Below are positions 17,804 to 26,940 of a DNA stretch of 54,529 nucleotides, one piece after another. The notes beneath the pieces are model-generated. The model worked only from the letters and a program-made list of their open reading frames with translations, did no database searches and was not told the DNA's origin. Positions within the stretch are counted from its first letter, which is position 1. Each line of letters starts with the position of its first letter. The DNA comes from Mesorhizobium sp. GTDB taxonomy: Bacteria > Pseudomonadota > Alphaproteobacteria > Rhizobiales > Rhizobiaceae. Location: contig JAPUFC010000069.1 of NCBI GenBank assembly GCA_027492275.1, positions 1 to 54,529 of the forward strand, read 5' to 3'. A program made the position numbers and the translations under genes.

Positions 17804-19035
17804 GCCGCGCGCGTTTCGAGGAGCTGCTGGAGCGGATGCTGGGGCTGAACGCCGCCTCGATCGGGACATCCGCCATCGACCGCGCCGTCGACGAGCGCAG
17901 GCGCGCCTGCGCGCTGGACGATGACGGCTACTGGGAGTTTCTGCAACGCTCGCGCGAGGAGATGCAGGAGCTGATCGAGACCGTCGTGGTGCCGGAAACG
18001 TGGTTCTTCCGCGATCCCGAGGCGTTCGCGGCGATGGCGCGCATCGTCAACGAGCTGTGGCTGAGGAGCGATCCGTCGCGCCTGCTGCGCATCCTCAGCC
18101 TGCCCTGCTCGACGGGCGAAGAGCCCTACACGATGGCGATGGCGCTGCTCGACGCCGGCGTGCCCGCCCATCGCTTCCGCATCGACGCGATCGACGTCAG
18201 CCTGCGGGCGCTCGCCAAGGCGCGCCTCGGCGTCTACGGCCGCAATTCCTTTCGCAGCCGCGACCTGTCGTTCCGCGACCGCCATTTCGAGAACGCCGAG
18301 GGCGGCTACCGCCTGCTCGACACGGTGCGCGCGCCGGTCCATTTCGGGCATGGCAACATCATGGACCCGACCTTCATGACGGGGGCGGAGAGCTACGACG
18401 TCATCTTCTGCCGCAACCTGCTGATCTATTTCGACCCGCCCACGCAGAACCGGGCGGTCGCGGTGCTGGGGCGGCTGCTCGGCAAGGGCGGCGTGCTGTT
18501 CGTCGGCCATTCCGAGACGGGGCTGATGCCGCCGAACGGCTTCGCCTCGGCAAAAATCCCGATGGCCTTCGCCTTCCGCAGGGCCGAGGCGCAGCCGGCG
18601 CCGCTCACCCGGCTTCCTTCTCCTCCTCTCCCGCGCGCCGCGGCCGGCCGCCCGCCCGCGCCGGTGAAGAAGGCAGCGCCCGTCTTCGCGCCGAAAATCG
18701 TCGCCGCGCCCGAGAAACCCCGGCAGCACAGCATCGACGACCTGCGCCGCATCGCGGATTCCGGCGATGTCGAGGCAGCGGCGCGCGGCTGCGAGGCCTT
18801 CATGCGCGACAACGGACCGTCCGCCGACATCTTCCTGCTGCTCGGCCTGATCCGCGACGCGGGCGGCGACGCGATCGCGGCGGCGAACTATTACCGCAAG
18901 GCGCTCTATCTCGACCCGGCCAATCCGGAAGCGCTCGGCCATCTCGCGCTGCTGCTTCGGCGCCAGGGCGACCACGCCGGCGCCAGGCTGCTTGACGAGC
19001 GCATGCGCCGCCAGGGCGGACGGAGGAACGGATGA
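17800..19035 (+). CDS. wspC: CheR methyltransferase with C-terminal TPR (WspC-like)
   Basis: This 411-residue protein methylates receptor glutamates with SAM. The CheR N-terminal helical domain and catalytic domain span about 1-270, with VPETWFFRDPEAF, the SAM motif LSLPCSTGEEPYTMA and DVIFCRNLLIYFD. A Pro/Ala-rich linker follows, then TPR-like repeats (about 310-405, including ANYYRKALYLDPANPEALG). The CheR-TPR fusion is the hallmark of WspC. It overlaps its neighbours on both sides by 4 nt. Confidence 0.92.
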   Translation: MSRARFEELLERMLGLNAASIGTSAIDRAVDERRRACALDDDGYWEFLQRSREEMQELIETVVVPETWFFRDPEAFAAMARIVNELWLRSDPSRLLRILSLPCSTGEEPYTMAMALLDAGVPAHRFRIDAIDVSLRALAKARLGVYGRNSFRSRDLSFRDRHFENAEGGYRLLDTVRAPVHFGHGNIMDPTFMTGAESYDVIFCRNLLIYFDPPTQNRAVAVLGRLLGKGGVLFVGHSETGLMPPNGFASAKIPMAFAFRRAEAQPAPLTRLPSPPLPRAAAGRPPAPVKKAAPVFAPKIVAAPEKPRQHSIDDLRRIADSGDVEAAARGCEAFMRDNGPSADIFLLLGLIRDAGGDAIAAANYYRKALYLDPANPEALGHLALLLRRQGDHAGARLLDERMRRQGGRRNG

Positions 19036-19577
19036 CCGTCGCCAACGCTGCCGCGCGTCTGCTCGACCGGGAGATCACGGCGGACCTCGCGCGGTCGCTG
19101 TCGGAACGGGCGCTGGGCGGGGCGGCCGAGGAGCATGCGGAGACGGAGTCGATCGCGGTCTTCCGTCTCGCCCGGGAATGGTTCGGCCTGCCGACCACGG
19201 CGCTGGACGAGATCATCGCGGCGCGTCCCGTGCACACGCTGCCGCATCGCCGGCACCCCGCCCTGCTCGGCCTGATAAACGTGCGCGGCCAGCTCGTGGT
19301 CTGCATATCGGCGGCGCAGCTACTGCTCGGCGCGGCGCCCGCGCCGGGCGCCCAGCGGCTGCTGGTGGCGCGCCACGCCGGCGGCCGCTTCGCGCTGCCC
19401 GCCGACGAGGTCCAACACACGCTGGAATACAGGCTGCGCGAGATGAAGCCCGCCCCTTCCACCGTGGCGCGCTCCGCATCCAGCTACACCCGGGGGCTGG
19501 TCTCGTGGGGCGACAGGACCATCGCGCGGCTGGACGAGGCGCTGCTGTTCGAGGGGCTCGGCCGATGCCTGGCATGA
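19032..19577 (+). CDS. wspD: Second CheW-like adaptor (WspD position)
   Basis: This 181-residue protein has about 45 residues of N-terminal extension before the CheW domain (FRLAREWFGLPTTALDEI, then GLINVRGQLVVCISAAQLL). Two CheW proteins flanking CheR are typical of the Wsp layout. Start and stop codons overlap the CheR and CheA genes (ATGA at 19032 and 19574). It probably couples receptor and kinase together with WspB. Confidence 0.88.
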   Translation: MTVANAAARLLDREITADLARSLSERALGGAAEEHAETESIAVFRLAREWFGLPTTALDEIIAARPVHTLPHRRHPALLGLINVRGQLVVCISAAQLLLGAAPAPGAQRLLVARHAGGRFALPADEVQHTLEYRLREMKPAPSTVARSASSYTRGLVSWGDRTIARLDEALLFEGLGRCLA

Positions 19578-21841
19578 GCGGCCAAGACCTCAGCCGGTTC
19601 TCCATGCGCGACCTGTTCCGGATCGAGGCGGAAGGGCAGACGCAGGCGCTGACCGCATCGCTGCTGGCGCTGGAGAAGGACCCCGTCCGCGCCGACCAGC
19701 TCGAGGCTTGCATGCGGGCCGCCCACTCGCTGAAGGGCGCGGCGCGCATCGTGGAGATCCACGCCGCCGTGACGATCGCCCATGCGATGGAGGATCTGTT
19801 CGTGCTGGCCCAGAAGGGCGATGTGCGGCTGCGCCGCCGGCAGATCGACATGCTGCTCGGCGGCGTCGACCTCATCGCGGCCATCGCCACCTCGCCCGAT
19901 CTCGAAAGCGGGGCGCGCGACGGCGAATGGCAGGTGGAGGCCGACCGCTTCGTGCTGGCGCTGGCCGATGCCGGTCTCGGCGACGACGAGACGAAGCCGG
20001 CTCCCGATCCCGTGCCGGAGCGCGATCTCCTTCCCGAGGCGGCTGCCCCCTCGCCGCCGTCCGCCGCGCCCGAGCCGGCCCTCTCCGCCTCGGACGCCAG
20101 CGAGCGCGCGTTGCGCGTCAGCGCCGACAACCTCAACCGGCTGCTGGACCTTGCCGGGGAATCGCTGGTGGAGTCGCGCTGGCTGCGGCCGTTCGGCCAG
20201 TCCCTGCTGCGGCTGAAGCGCCTTCAGCGCGAGGCCGCCACCGCGCTTGAAGCGCTGCACAACGCCCTGCCGGCCGCGCTTCTGGACGAGCAGGCGCGGG
20301 CGGCGCTGGCCGACACGCAGGCGCGGCTGGCGGAGTGCCGGGGGCTCCTGTCGCGCAGACTGGAGGACCTGGAGACCTCCGACCGGCAGACCAACGACCT
20401 CGCCCATCGCCTCTACGATCAGGCGCTCATGGTGCGGATGCGGCCCTTCGCGGACGGGCTCGGCGCGTTCCCGCGCATGGTGCGCGACATCGGCAGGCAG
20501 CTCGGCAAGCAGGCGCGTCTCGACATCGCCGGCGAGCGCACGCAGGTCGACCGCGACATACTCGAGAAGCTGGACGCCCCGCTCGGCCACCTGCTGCGCA
20601 ACGCGCTCGACCACGCCATCGAGACGCCGGACGAGCGGATCGCGGCGGGCAAGCCCGCCGAAGGCGTCATCCGCATCGAGGCGCACCATCACGCGGGCGC
20701 CTTGCAGATCACCGTTTCGGACGACGGGCGCGGCATCGACCCGGAGCGCATCCGCCGCGCCGTCGTCGCCCGCAGGCTGGCCGCCGAGGAAACCGCGGCA
20801 AAACTCAGCGACGGCGAGCTGCTCGAATTCCTGTTCCTGCCCGGCTTCACGATGAAAGAGACGGTGACCGAGATTTCCGGCCGCGGCGTCGGGCTGGACG
20901 TTGTGCAGGACATGGTCCGGCAGGTGCGAGGCCTGGTCCGCGTCAGCTCGCAGCCGGGCATCGGAACGCGCTTCAAGCTCGAATTGCCGCTGACGCTGTC
21001 CATCGTGCGGTCGCTGATCGTGGAGATCGGCGGCGAACCCTACGCCTTCCCCTTCGCGCATGTCGTGCGTGCCGTGAAGGTGCCCGTCAGCGCCGTCCAA
21101 ATCCTTGAGGGACGGCAGCATTTCAGCCTCGACGGCCAGCAGATCGGCCTTGTCGGCGCGCATCAGGTGCTGGGCTGCGCCGAGGCCGAGCATCCGGACG
21201 AACTGCCCGTGATCCTGCTCGGCGGCCAGCAGGGCACGTACGGGCTGGTGGTCGACCGCTTCCTGCAAGGGCGCGAGCTGGTGGTGCAGCCGCTCGACCC
21301 GCGCCTCGGCAAGATCAAGGACATCGCCGCCGCCGCGCTGATGGAGGACGGGTCGCCGCTGCTGATCGTCGATGTCGAGGACATGATCCGCTCGATGGAG
21401 AAGATGTCCTCGGCCGACCGCCTCGCCAGGGTCGGAGCCGAGGCCGGGCCCGAGACCGAGAAGCGCCGCAAGCGCGTTCTGGTGGTGGACGATTCCTTCA
21501 CCGTGCGCGAGCTCCAGCGCAAGCTGCTCGACCAGCACGGCTACCAGGTGGAGGTCGCCGTCGACGGCATGGACGGGTGGAACGCGCTGCGCGGCGGCGG
21601 CTTCGACCTCGTCGTCACCGACGTCGACATGCCGCGCATCGACGGCGTCGAGCTGGTGCGCCGCATCCGGCAGGACCCCTCGCTCAAGTCCCTGCCCGTC
21701 ATGATCCTGTCCTACAAGGACCGCGAGGACGACCGCCAGCGCGGCCTGGAGGCCGGCGCCGACTACTATCTCACCAAGGGCAGCTTCCAGAGCGACGCGC
21801 TGATCGACGCCGTCGTCGATCTGATCGGTGAGGCGGCATGA
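19574..21841 (+). CDS. wspE: Hybrid chemotaxis kinase CheA-REC (WspE-like)
   Basis: This 755-residue hybrid kinase has an N-terminal HPt domain with the phosphorylated His51 in RAAHSLKGAARI, a variable Ala/Pro linker, dimerisation helices, an HATPase domain with the N box HLLRNALDHAIE and G boxes DDGRGIDPERI and ISGRGVGLDVV, a CheW-like domain, and a C-terminal receiver with DLVVTDVDMPRIDG. I chose ATG 19574 because it gives the ATGA overlap with the CheW stop; ATG 19565 adds three residues and cannot be excluded. It should phosphorylate both the CheB and the WspR-like protein encoded next. Confidence 0.92.
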   Translation: MSGQDLSRFSMRDLFRIEAEGQTQALTASLLALEKDPVRADQLEACMRAAHSLKGAARIVEIHAAVTIAHAMEDLFVLAQKGDVRLRRRQIDMLLGGVDLIAAIATSPDLESGARDGEWQVEADRFVLALADAGLGDDETKPAPDPVPERDLLPEAAAPSPPSAAPEPALSASDASERALRVSADNLNRLLDLAGESLVESRWLRPFGQSLLRLKRLQREAATALEALHNALPAALLDEQARAALADTQARLAECRGLLSRRLEDLETSDRQTNDLAHRLYDQALMVRMRPFADGLGAFPRMVRDIGRQLGKQARLDIAGERTQVDRDILEKLDAPLGHLLRNALDHAIETPDERIAAGKPAEGVIRIEAHHHAGALQITVSDDGRGIDPERIRRAVVARRLAAEETAAKLSDGELLEFLFLPGFTMKETVTEISGRGVGLDVVQDMVRQVRGLVRVSSQPGIGTRFKLELPLTLSIVRSLIVEIGGEPYAFPFAHVVRAVKVPVSAVQILEGRQHFSLDGQQIGLVGAHQVLGCAEAEHPDELPVILLGGQQGTYGLVVDRFLQGRELVVQPLDPRLGKIKDIAAAALMEDGSPLLIVDVEDMIRSMEKMSSADRLARVGAEAGPETEKRRKRVLVVDDSFTVRELQRKLLDQHGYQVEVAVDGMDGWNALRGGGFDLVVTDVDMPRIDGVELVRRIRQDPSLKSLPVMILSYKDREDDRQRGLEAGADYYLTKGSFQSDALIDAVVDLIGEAA

Positions 21842-22863
21842 GGATCGCGATCGTCAACGACACGGCGATCGCGGTGGAGGCGTTGCGCCGCGTGCTCGCC
21901 ATGGCGCCCAGGCACCAGATCGCGTGGACCGCGCTGGACGGGGTCGAGGCGGTGGAGCTGTGCGGGCGCGACCGGCCCGACCTGATCCTGATGGACCTGA
22001 TCATGCCGCGCATGGACGGGATCGAGGCGACCCGGCGCATCATGGCGCAGTCGCCCTGCGCCATCCTGATCGTGACCGCCGACATCGAATCCAACGCCGC
22101 CCGCGTCTTCGCCGCCATGGGCGAAGGCGCGCTGGACGCCGTCGACACGCCGCTGCTCGGCTCCGGCGACCTGCAGGCGAGCGCGCGGCCGCTGCTGACC
22201 AAGATCGAGGCCGTCGGCCGGCTGATCGAGGACGGCGGCAACCGCAGCGACGACGCCGCCAGACGCCCGGCATCGAACCGGCTGGTCGCCATCGGCGCGT
22301 CGGCCGGCGGCCCCGCCGCCCTGGCCGCCGTCATCGAGGCGCTTCCGCGCGACTTCCCGGCCGCCATCGTCATCGTGCAGCATGTCGACGCCCGCTTCGC
22401 GCCGGGGCTCGCCTCGTGGCTCGGGCAGCATTCGGCGATGCCGGTGCGGCTGGCCGGCGAAGGCGAACGCGCCCTGCCCGGCCAGGTGCTGGTGGCGGGC
22501 ACCGACGATCATCTCGTCTTCACGTCGAAGGACGGGCTCGGCTACACGCCCCATCCCGCCGACCGCATCTACCGGCCCTCGATCGACGTGTTCTTCGAGA
22601 GCGCCGGCCGGTTCTGGCGCGGCCCGCTGATCGGCGTGCTGCTCACCGGCATGGGCTCGGATGGGGCGCGCGGCCTGAAGACGCTGCGCGACCTCGGCCA
22701 TCACACGATCGCGCAGGACAAGGCGACCAGCGCCGTCTACGGCATGCCCAAGGCCGCCGCCGCCCTAGGCGCGGCCGTCGACATCCTGCCGCTCGACCGC
22801 ATCGCTCCCCGGCTGGTCGAGCTGGCCGGCGCGCCGCGCAGCAGAAAGGGACAGGCCCTATGA
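21838..22863 (+). CDS. wspF: CheB methylesterase with receiver (WspF-like)
   Basis: This 341-residue protein removes methyl groups from the receptor and resets the pathway. The receiver has the phospho-acceptor Asp in RPDLILMDLIMPRMDG. The catalytic domain shows AIGASAGGPAAL (nucleophile Ser), IVIVQHVDARFAPGLASWL (catalytic His) and LTGMGSDGARGLK (catalytic Asp). It overlaps the flanking genes by 4 nt each. Loss of wspF in Pseudomonas locks the pathway on. Confidence 0.93.
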   Translation: MRIAIVNDTAIAVEALRRVLAMAPRHQIAWTALDGVEAVELCGRDRPDLILMDLIMPRMDGIEATRRIMAQSPCAILIVTADIESNAARVFAAMGEGALDAVDTPLLGSGDLQASARPLLTKIEAVGRLIEDGGNRSDDAARRPASNRLVAIGASAGGPAALAAVIEALPRDFPAAIVIVQHVDARFAPGLASWLGQHSAMPVRLAGEGERALPGQVLVAGTDDHLVFTSKDGLGYTPHPADRIYRPSIDVFFESAGRFWRGPLIGVLLTGMGSDGARGLKTLRDLGHHTIAQDKATSAVYGMPKAAAALGAAVDILPLDRIAPRLVELAGAPRSRKGQAL

Positions 22864-23882
22864 GCATTCCCGAAAACGGACCCGACGACACGGCGGCCGC
22901 GTCGTTCTTCCAACGCTCGGTCATGGTGCTTCTGGTCGACGATCAGGTGGTGGTGGGCGAGGCCGTCCGGCGCGCGCTGCTCGACGAGCCCGGGATCGAG
23001 TTCCACTTCTGCTCCAACCCGGCCGAGGCCATCGCGGTGGCCAGGAGCGTGCAGCCGACGGTGATCCTCCAGGATCTGGTCATGCCGACGATGAACGGGC
23101 TGGATCTGGTTCGCCAGTACCGGGCCGATGCCGACACGAAGGACATCCCGATCATCGTGCTGTCGACCAAGGAGGAAGCCAGCGTCAAGAGCGAGGCGTT
23201 CCGGGTCGGCGCGAACGATTATCTGGTCAAGCTTCCGGACCGCATCGAGCTGATCGCGCGCATCCGCTACCATTCCGCCGGCTACCTGTCGCAGATCCAG
23301 CGCGACGAGGCCTACCGCGCGCTGCGCCGGAGCCAGCAGCAGCTCATGGAAACCAATCTGGAGCTTCAGCGGCTGACCAATGTCGACGGCCTGACGGGCC
23401 TCAGCAACCGGCGCTATTTCGAGGAGTACTTCGAGACCGAATGGCGGCACGCCATGCGCACGCGCGAGCCGATCTCGCTCCTGATGATCGATATCGACCA
23501 CTTCAAGCAATACAACGACACCTACGGGCACCTCGCCGGCGATGAGGTGCTGCGCTCGGTCGCCAGGGCGATCAAGGACACGTTCAGCCGTCCCAGGGAT
23601 CTGGCGGTGCGCATGGGCGGCGAGGAGTTCGTCGTCATCCTGCCGCAGACGACGCTCGACGAACTGACCGCGCTCGGCAACGAAGCGGTGCGCGTGGTCG
23701 AGGGGCTCGCCATCCCGCATAGTTCTTCCACGGTGGCCGAGGTGGTGACGATCAGCGTCGGCGGCACGGCCTACGTGCCGAAACCGGAGGACCAGCCCTC
23801 CGGTTTCCTGGAGGCGGCGGACAGGGCCATGTACGAAGCCAAACGCTCCGGCCGCAACCGCGCCCGCATCAAGCAGCAGTAG
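22860..23882 (+). CDS. wspR: Receiver-GGDEF diguanylate cyclase (WspR-like)
   Basis: This 340-residue output protein makes cyclic di-GMP when phosphorylated. The receiver domain has the acceptor Asp in VILQDLVMPTMNG, a coiled-coil helix links to the GGDEF domain, and the active site reads GGEEF (in RMGGEEFVVIL). An inhibitory RxxD site (RPRD) lies five residues before the active-site loop, so product inhibition is expected. It ends the wsp operon and the chromosomal part of the window; the guaA-derived attachment site begins 33 bp after its stop. Confidence 0.94.
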   Translation: MSIPENGPDDTAAASFFQRSVMVLLVDDQVVVGEAVRRALLDEPGIEFHFCSNPAEAIAVARSVQPTVILQDLVMPTMNGLDLVRQYRADADTKDIPIIVLSTKEEASVKSEAFRVGANDYLVKLPDRIELIARIRYHSAGYLSQIQRDEAYRALRRSQQQLMETNLELQRLTNVDGLTGLSNRRYFEEYFETEWRHAMRTREPISLLMIDIDHFKQYNDTYGHLAGDEVLRSVARAIKDTFSRPRDLAVRMGGEEFVVILPQTTLDELTALGNEAVRVVEGLAIPHSSSTVAEVVTISVGGTAYVPKPEDQPSGFLEAADRAMYEAKRSGRNRARIKQQ

Positions 23883-23885
23883 CGG

Positions 23886-23907
23886 CACGCCTGTTGGCCG
23901 AGGCGTG
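23886..23907 (+). terminator. Possible weak terminator hairpin after wspR
   Basis: Seven-base perfect arms CACGCCT and AGGCGTG around an 8-nt loop lie 4 bp after the wspR stop. There is no T-run, so factor-independent termination is not assured. Confidence 0.35.
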
Positions 23908-23915
23908 GGTCTGAA

Positions 23916-23933
23916 TCATTCCCACTCGATTGT
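23916..23933 (-). other. Attachment site core: guaA 3' end fragment
   Basis: On the minus strand the 18 bases ACAATCGAGTGGGAATGA encode T-I-E-W-E-stop, the invariant C-terminus of GMP synthase. The codon before is out of the guaA frame (an in-frame TGA lies at 23937-23939), so no gene body is attached. A free copy of this tail is what integration into the 3' end of guaA leaves at the far end of the element; the intact guaA should lie beyond the right end. Confidence 0.75.
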
Positions 23934-24206
23934 TCATATACCCCATAACCGACTGAAATTGCTAATCTTTTTCACAAATCAGCAGCGTTATCCCGCCAGC
24001 GATGCCGTCAAAAAGTTACGCTTTTGATTTTAAAGCGAAAATTCGCAGAAAAAAATTTTGCAAATTCTCGCATCTATCGAGGTCGATCGGATGTAATCCC
24101 ACTCTCTCGATAAGCATCGCCGCCAGATCGCGTCAAACACGATACCGTCAGAGCTACGTAGCACGTATCAATCCCGCGAGGCATGGCGGCAACCGCGAAG
24201 CTCACC
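23934..24206. other. Non-coding AT-richer left end of the element
   Basis: No ORF with coding character is present. Base composition drops clearly compared with both sides, with runs such as AAAAAAATTTTG near 24048-24060 and several short inverted pairs. This is typical of integrase arm-binding regions at attachment sites. The short + strand ORFs here are antisense to, or run into, the Mrr-like gene and are not supported. Confidence 0.5.
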
Positions 24207-25121
24207 TCAAGCACTTCGCAGGTTCAGATCGCGGACAGCGATGAACGCTCGATTAGTTTCCGCGGCGCGGCGGGCCTTTTCCTCAAGCACGTCGGTCAAC
24301 GACACCTTGCGCGAGAGCACCTCGTACAGGTCAAGGCCATCCGCGCAAATCAGGTTGGTTTGCCGGCCACGCGAGAAGGCCTCAAGCCCATCGGCCGTGA
24401 ATCCGGAATTGCTGACGAACAGTCCGCGCGACCAGGACGCCTTGCCCGCGACCTTCCCAGAGAAAGTCATCAGGTCGGCAAAGCCAATCTGTGGCCCATG
24501 CCATTTGGCTTCGACCAGATAGGTTTGTCCTTGCAGCTTGAAGCTGCCGTCAATCTGTTCGCCCACGAGCCGAAACGCTCCGCGTGGTGCGAGGCCGAAG
24601 CCCGCGAACAGCTCATTCAGAAAGCCCTCGAAGCGAAGGCCGCGTGCCTGCGGGTCCAGCTTCGTGATCTCGATAAGATGCGCCGCCAGCTCCTGCGCTT
24701 TGGCCGCGCTCAACGTTCCGGCGGTTTGCGGCGGTCCTTCCTCGGCCTTCGGCTGAGCGAAGCTGTTGAGGAAAGCCGGGTCAAGCAACTCCGGTATCTT
24801 GAACTCCACCCCGGGAAGAAGGGTGTTCAGCCGATCGATCTCGTCGCGGGTCAGTGGATTTCCCTTGCCGCGCCGATAGGTCATCGCCTGCCTGACGATC
24901 GCGACGATCAACTTTGTGAAATAAGAGCGCCGATGTTCGAGCGTGGACGTCAGGAGCTGCACGATCGCCGGCCTTTTACTTCCCGGGACCCACAGATCGC
25001 CGATTCCGGCTTGCGCCGCCGCCAACGGAAAGGCGGTCTTGTTGTTTCCGCTTCCCGGCAGGAAATCGTAGAACAGGTCGGCTAGGTCTTCGACAGTCTG
25101 AGCTTCGCGGAATGACAGCAT
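24207..25121 (-). CDS. Mrr-like restriction endonuclease, third gene of the Gabija operon
   Basis: This 304-residue protein has a helical N-terminal half and a C-terminal Mrr_cat-type nuclease domain: [17 protein letters not shown], Asp191 in EQIDGSFKL and the E-x-K motif in YLVEAKW (Glu204, Lys206), then the [10 protein letters not shown] strand. Mrr-family enzymes cut methylated or otherwise modified DNA. ATG 25121 follows the gajB stop by one base, which fixes the start and implies one transcript. It may add a nuclease arm to the Gabija pair or be a separate type IV restriction gene. Confidence 0.82.
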   Translation of the reverse strand: MLSFREAQTVEDLADLFYDFLPGSGNNKTAFPLAAAQAGIGDLWVPGSKRPAIVQLLTSTLEHRRSYFTKLIVAIVRQAMTYRRGKGNPLTRDEIDRLNTLLPGVEFKIPELLDPAFLNSFAQPKAEEGPPQTAGTLSAAKAQELAAHLIEITKLDPQARGLRFEGFLNELFAGFGLAPRGAFRLVGEQIDGSFKLQGQTYLVEAKWHGPQIGFADLMTFSGKVAGKASWSRGLFVSNSGFTADGLEAFSRGRQTNLICADGLDLYEVLSRKVSLTDVLEEKARRAAETNRAFIAVRDLNLRSA

Positions 25122-25122
25122 A

Positions 25123-26940
25123 TTATTCGTCCTCGGCCTCCTGCATTCGCGCTTCAAGCTCGTTCAGGAACGGAGAGCGCCCCCAATTCATCCTCCCGCC
25201 GCGCGTATCGACGTAACCAGAATACAGCATGTGAATTTCATCTCGGGCCCGCGTCAGCCCTACATAAAACAGGCGCCGGCTTTCCCGCCGCACCGCGGGC
25301 AACTCGTTCCGCCATGGCAAGCTGCCCAGGTCGAGTCCGACCATGATGACCACGTCGTATTCGCAGCCCTTGGCGGAGTGCAGCGTCAAAAGATTGAGGT
25401 GGACTGGCGAGCCGTCGCGGCCGCCAAGGCTGGCGAGATCGAGATCCGCGAGCGGCCCGCCAGCAGCGAGCGCCGTCGACATGCGATCGACCTGTTCGCT
25501 CTGATCCGCGAGACTCGGCTCGGCCGCCATGAGCGCATCGAGCATGCCATCGCGCAACGACGCCACAAAGTCTCGGGCGAGCCCTTCTTCGACGCGAAGG
25601 GACCAGAGAAGCCTCGTCAGGCTTTGCAGCTCGGTTCGCGCCTGGGCATCCGAAATCCGTGCGCGATGGAAACCGATCCATCGATCGAGCAGACCGCGCA
25701 ATTGCGGCCGCGCTTCGCGCCAGCCTCCGGCGCACCACGCCGCGCAATCCTCGATCCAGCTCGTAAGCGCGACCTTGCGATACGGCGCGGCCGTGTCGAC
25801 CCTCACAAAGTCGAGGTCCGCTGCCGCCACCGCTTCCGCCACCACGTCGCCGGCCCGATAGTCTCGGTAAAGGATAGCGATGTCGCCGAGGGCACGCCCG
25901 GGCTTGGCGGCAAGCGCCGCCGGGATAATCTCGGCCACGGCGTGCGCCGCCTGGCCCTCCAAGCCATCATCGCACTCGACGAAGGCGATCAACGCCTGGC
26001 GATCCGGGTCATTCGACTGGTAGCCGCGCGCCTCCCCCAGCGCCATTTCCGAAGCGCTGACAATCCGCGAGGCCGAGCGATAGTTGAGCTGGAGCTGTAC
26101 GCGCTCGACGTCCTCGCGCTCGGCCAGTTCCTGCAGTAATGCCCCGTCGGCGCCCGTAAAGCCGTAAATCGACTGATCCGGGTCGCCAACCGCGAAGAGA
26201 CGAACACCGCCGTCGAAGGCCACGCGCTTGACGATCCGGTGCAGCGCCACGCCGAGATCCTGATATTCATCCACCGCCAGGACCGGGAATTTCGCCTGAA
26301 GCAGCGGAAGCACCCAATCATGCTCCGACACCAAGCGTTGGCCGAAGATCACGAGGTCGTCGAAGTCAACGAGACCCGTGCGCCGCAGCTCGGCCTCGTA
26401 GCCCTCCGCCCAGGCCGCAAGCTCCTCTTCGCTGGTCCAGGCCTCCGACGTCCTGTCGAGGATCGACCGGCGATGACGCCCAAGGTCCATCGGCTTGTTG
26501 GGATGGCCCACGCCGAAAAGCCTGTCGCCAATCCGCTTCATCGCCTGATCGGCCTGCCGTTGCGTTGCGACGGCAAGCGGAAAGCGCACCGGCAGATCTG
26601 CAAGCCGACCATAGGGCATCAGCAGCTGTCTCAGGCAGAAACCATGGACGGTGCCGATGAAAAGGTTCGGCGCTTCCCGCAAGCCCAGCCGTTCCAGCCG
26701 GCGCGTCAGTTCGCGCGCGCATTCCTGGCTGTAGGTGATGCATGCCGCGCCACGGGGCGCGCGCACGTCCTCGGCCATGATCCGAGCAAGTTTGAGCACC
26801 AGCGTTTTGGTCTTGCCGCTCCCAGGCCCGGCGAGCACGACGCAATGGCCCATCGAATCGTAGGCCGCTTGCTGACCCGGATTGCTGGCCAGATCGCCCG
26901 CGTGGGCCAGATAGGCGGCGCTGACACTACGCAAGGGCAT
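25123..26940 (-). CDS. gajB: GajB: UvrD-like helicase of a Gabija system
   Basis: This 605-residue superfamily 1 helicase shows Walker A AGPGSGKT (37-44), motif Ia region GTVHGFCL, motif [10 protein letters not shown], motif [16 protein letters not shown], motif IV LNYRS, motif [13 protein letters not shown] and motif [12 protein letters not shown]. In Gabija, GajB binds the GajA endonuclease and senses single-stranded DNA or nucleotide depletion during phage attack. ATG 26940 overlaps the gajA 3' end by 14 bp. The pair GajA (594 residues) and GajB (605 residues) in this order fits the system. Confidence 0.9.
   Translation of the reverse strand: MPLRSVSAAYLAHAGDLASNPGQQAAYDSMGHCVVLAGPGSGKTKTLVLKLARIMAEDVRAPRGAACITYSQECARELTRRLERLGLREAPNLFIGTVHGFCLRQLLMPYGRLADLPVRFPLAVATQRQADQAMKRIGDRLFGVGHPNKPMDLGRHRRSILDRTSEAWTSEEELAAWAEGYEAELRRTGLVDFDDLVIFGQRLVSEHDWVLPLLQAKFPVLAVDEYQDLGVALHRIVKRVAFDGGVRLFAVGDPDQSIYGFTGADGALLQELAEREDVERVQLQLNYRSASRIVSASEMALGEARGYQSNDPDRQALIAFVECDDGLEGQAAHAVAEIIPAALAAKPGRALGDIAILYRDYRAGDVVAEAVAAADLDFVRVDTAAPYRKVALTSWIEDCAAWCAGGWREARPQLRGLLDRWIGFHRARISDAQARTELQSLTRLLWSLRVEEGLARDFVASLRDGMLDALMAAEPSLADQSEQVDRMSTALAAGGPLADLDLASLGGRDGSPVHLNLLTLHSAKGCEYDVVIMVGLDLGSLPWRNELPAVRRESRRLFYVGLTRARDEIHMLYSGYVDTRGGRMNWGRSPFLNELEARMQEAEDE

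Noticed and set aside
15632-18975. Very long minus-strand open frames opposite wspA-wspC
   Set aside because: No recognisable domains; their residues mirror the codon bias of the wsp genes, which carry full motifs.
23883-24206. A tRNA gene as the integration target
   Set aside because: No cloverleaf or T-loop sequence was found; the guaA tail explains the site.
24183-25085. 300-codon plus-strand frame near the left end of the element
   Set aside because: Antisense to the Mrr-like gene, which has a complete catalytic motif set.
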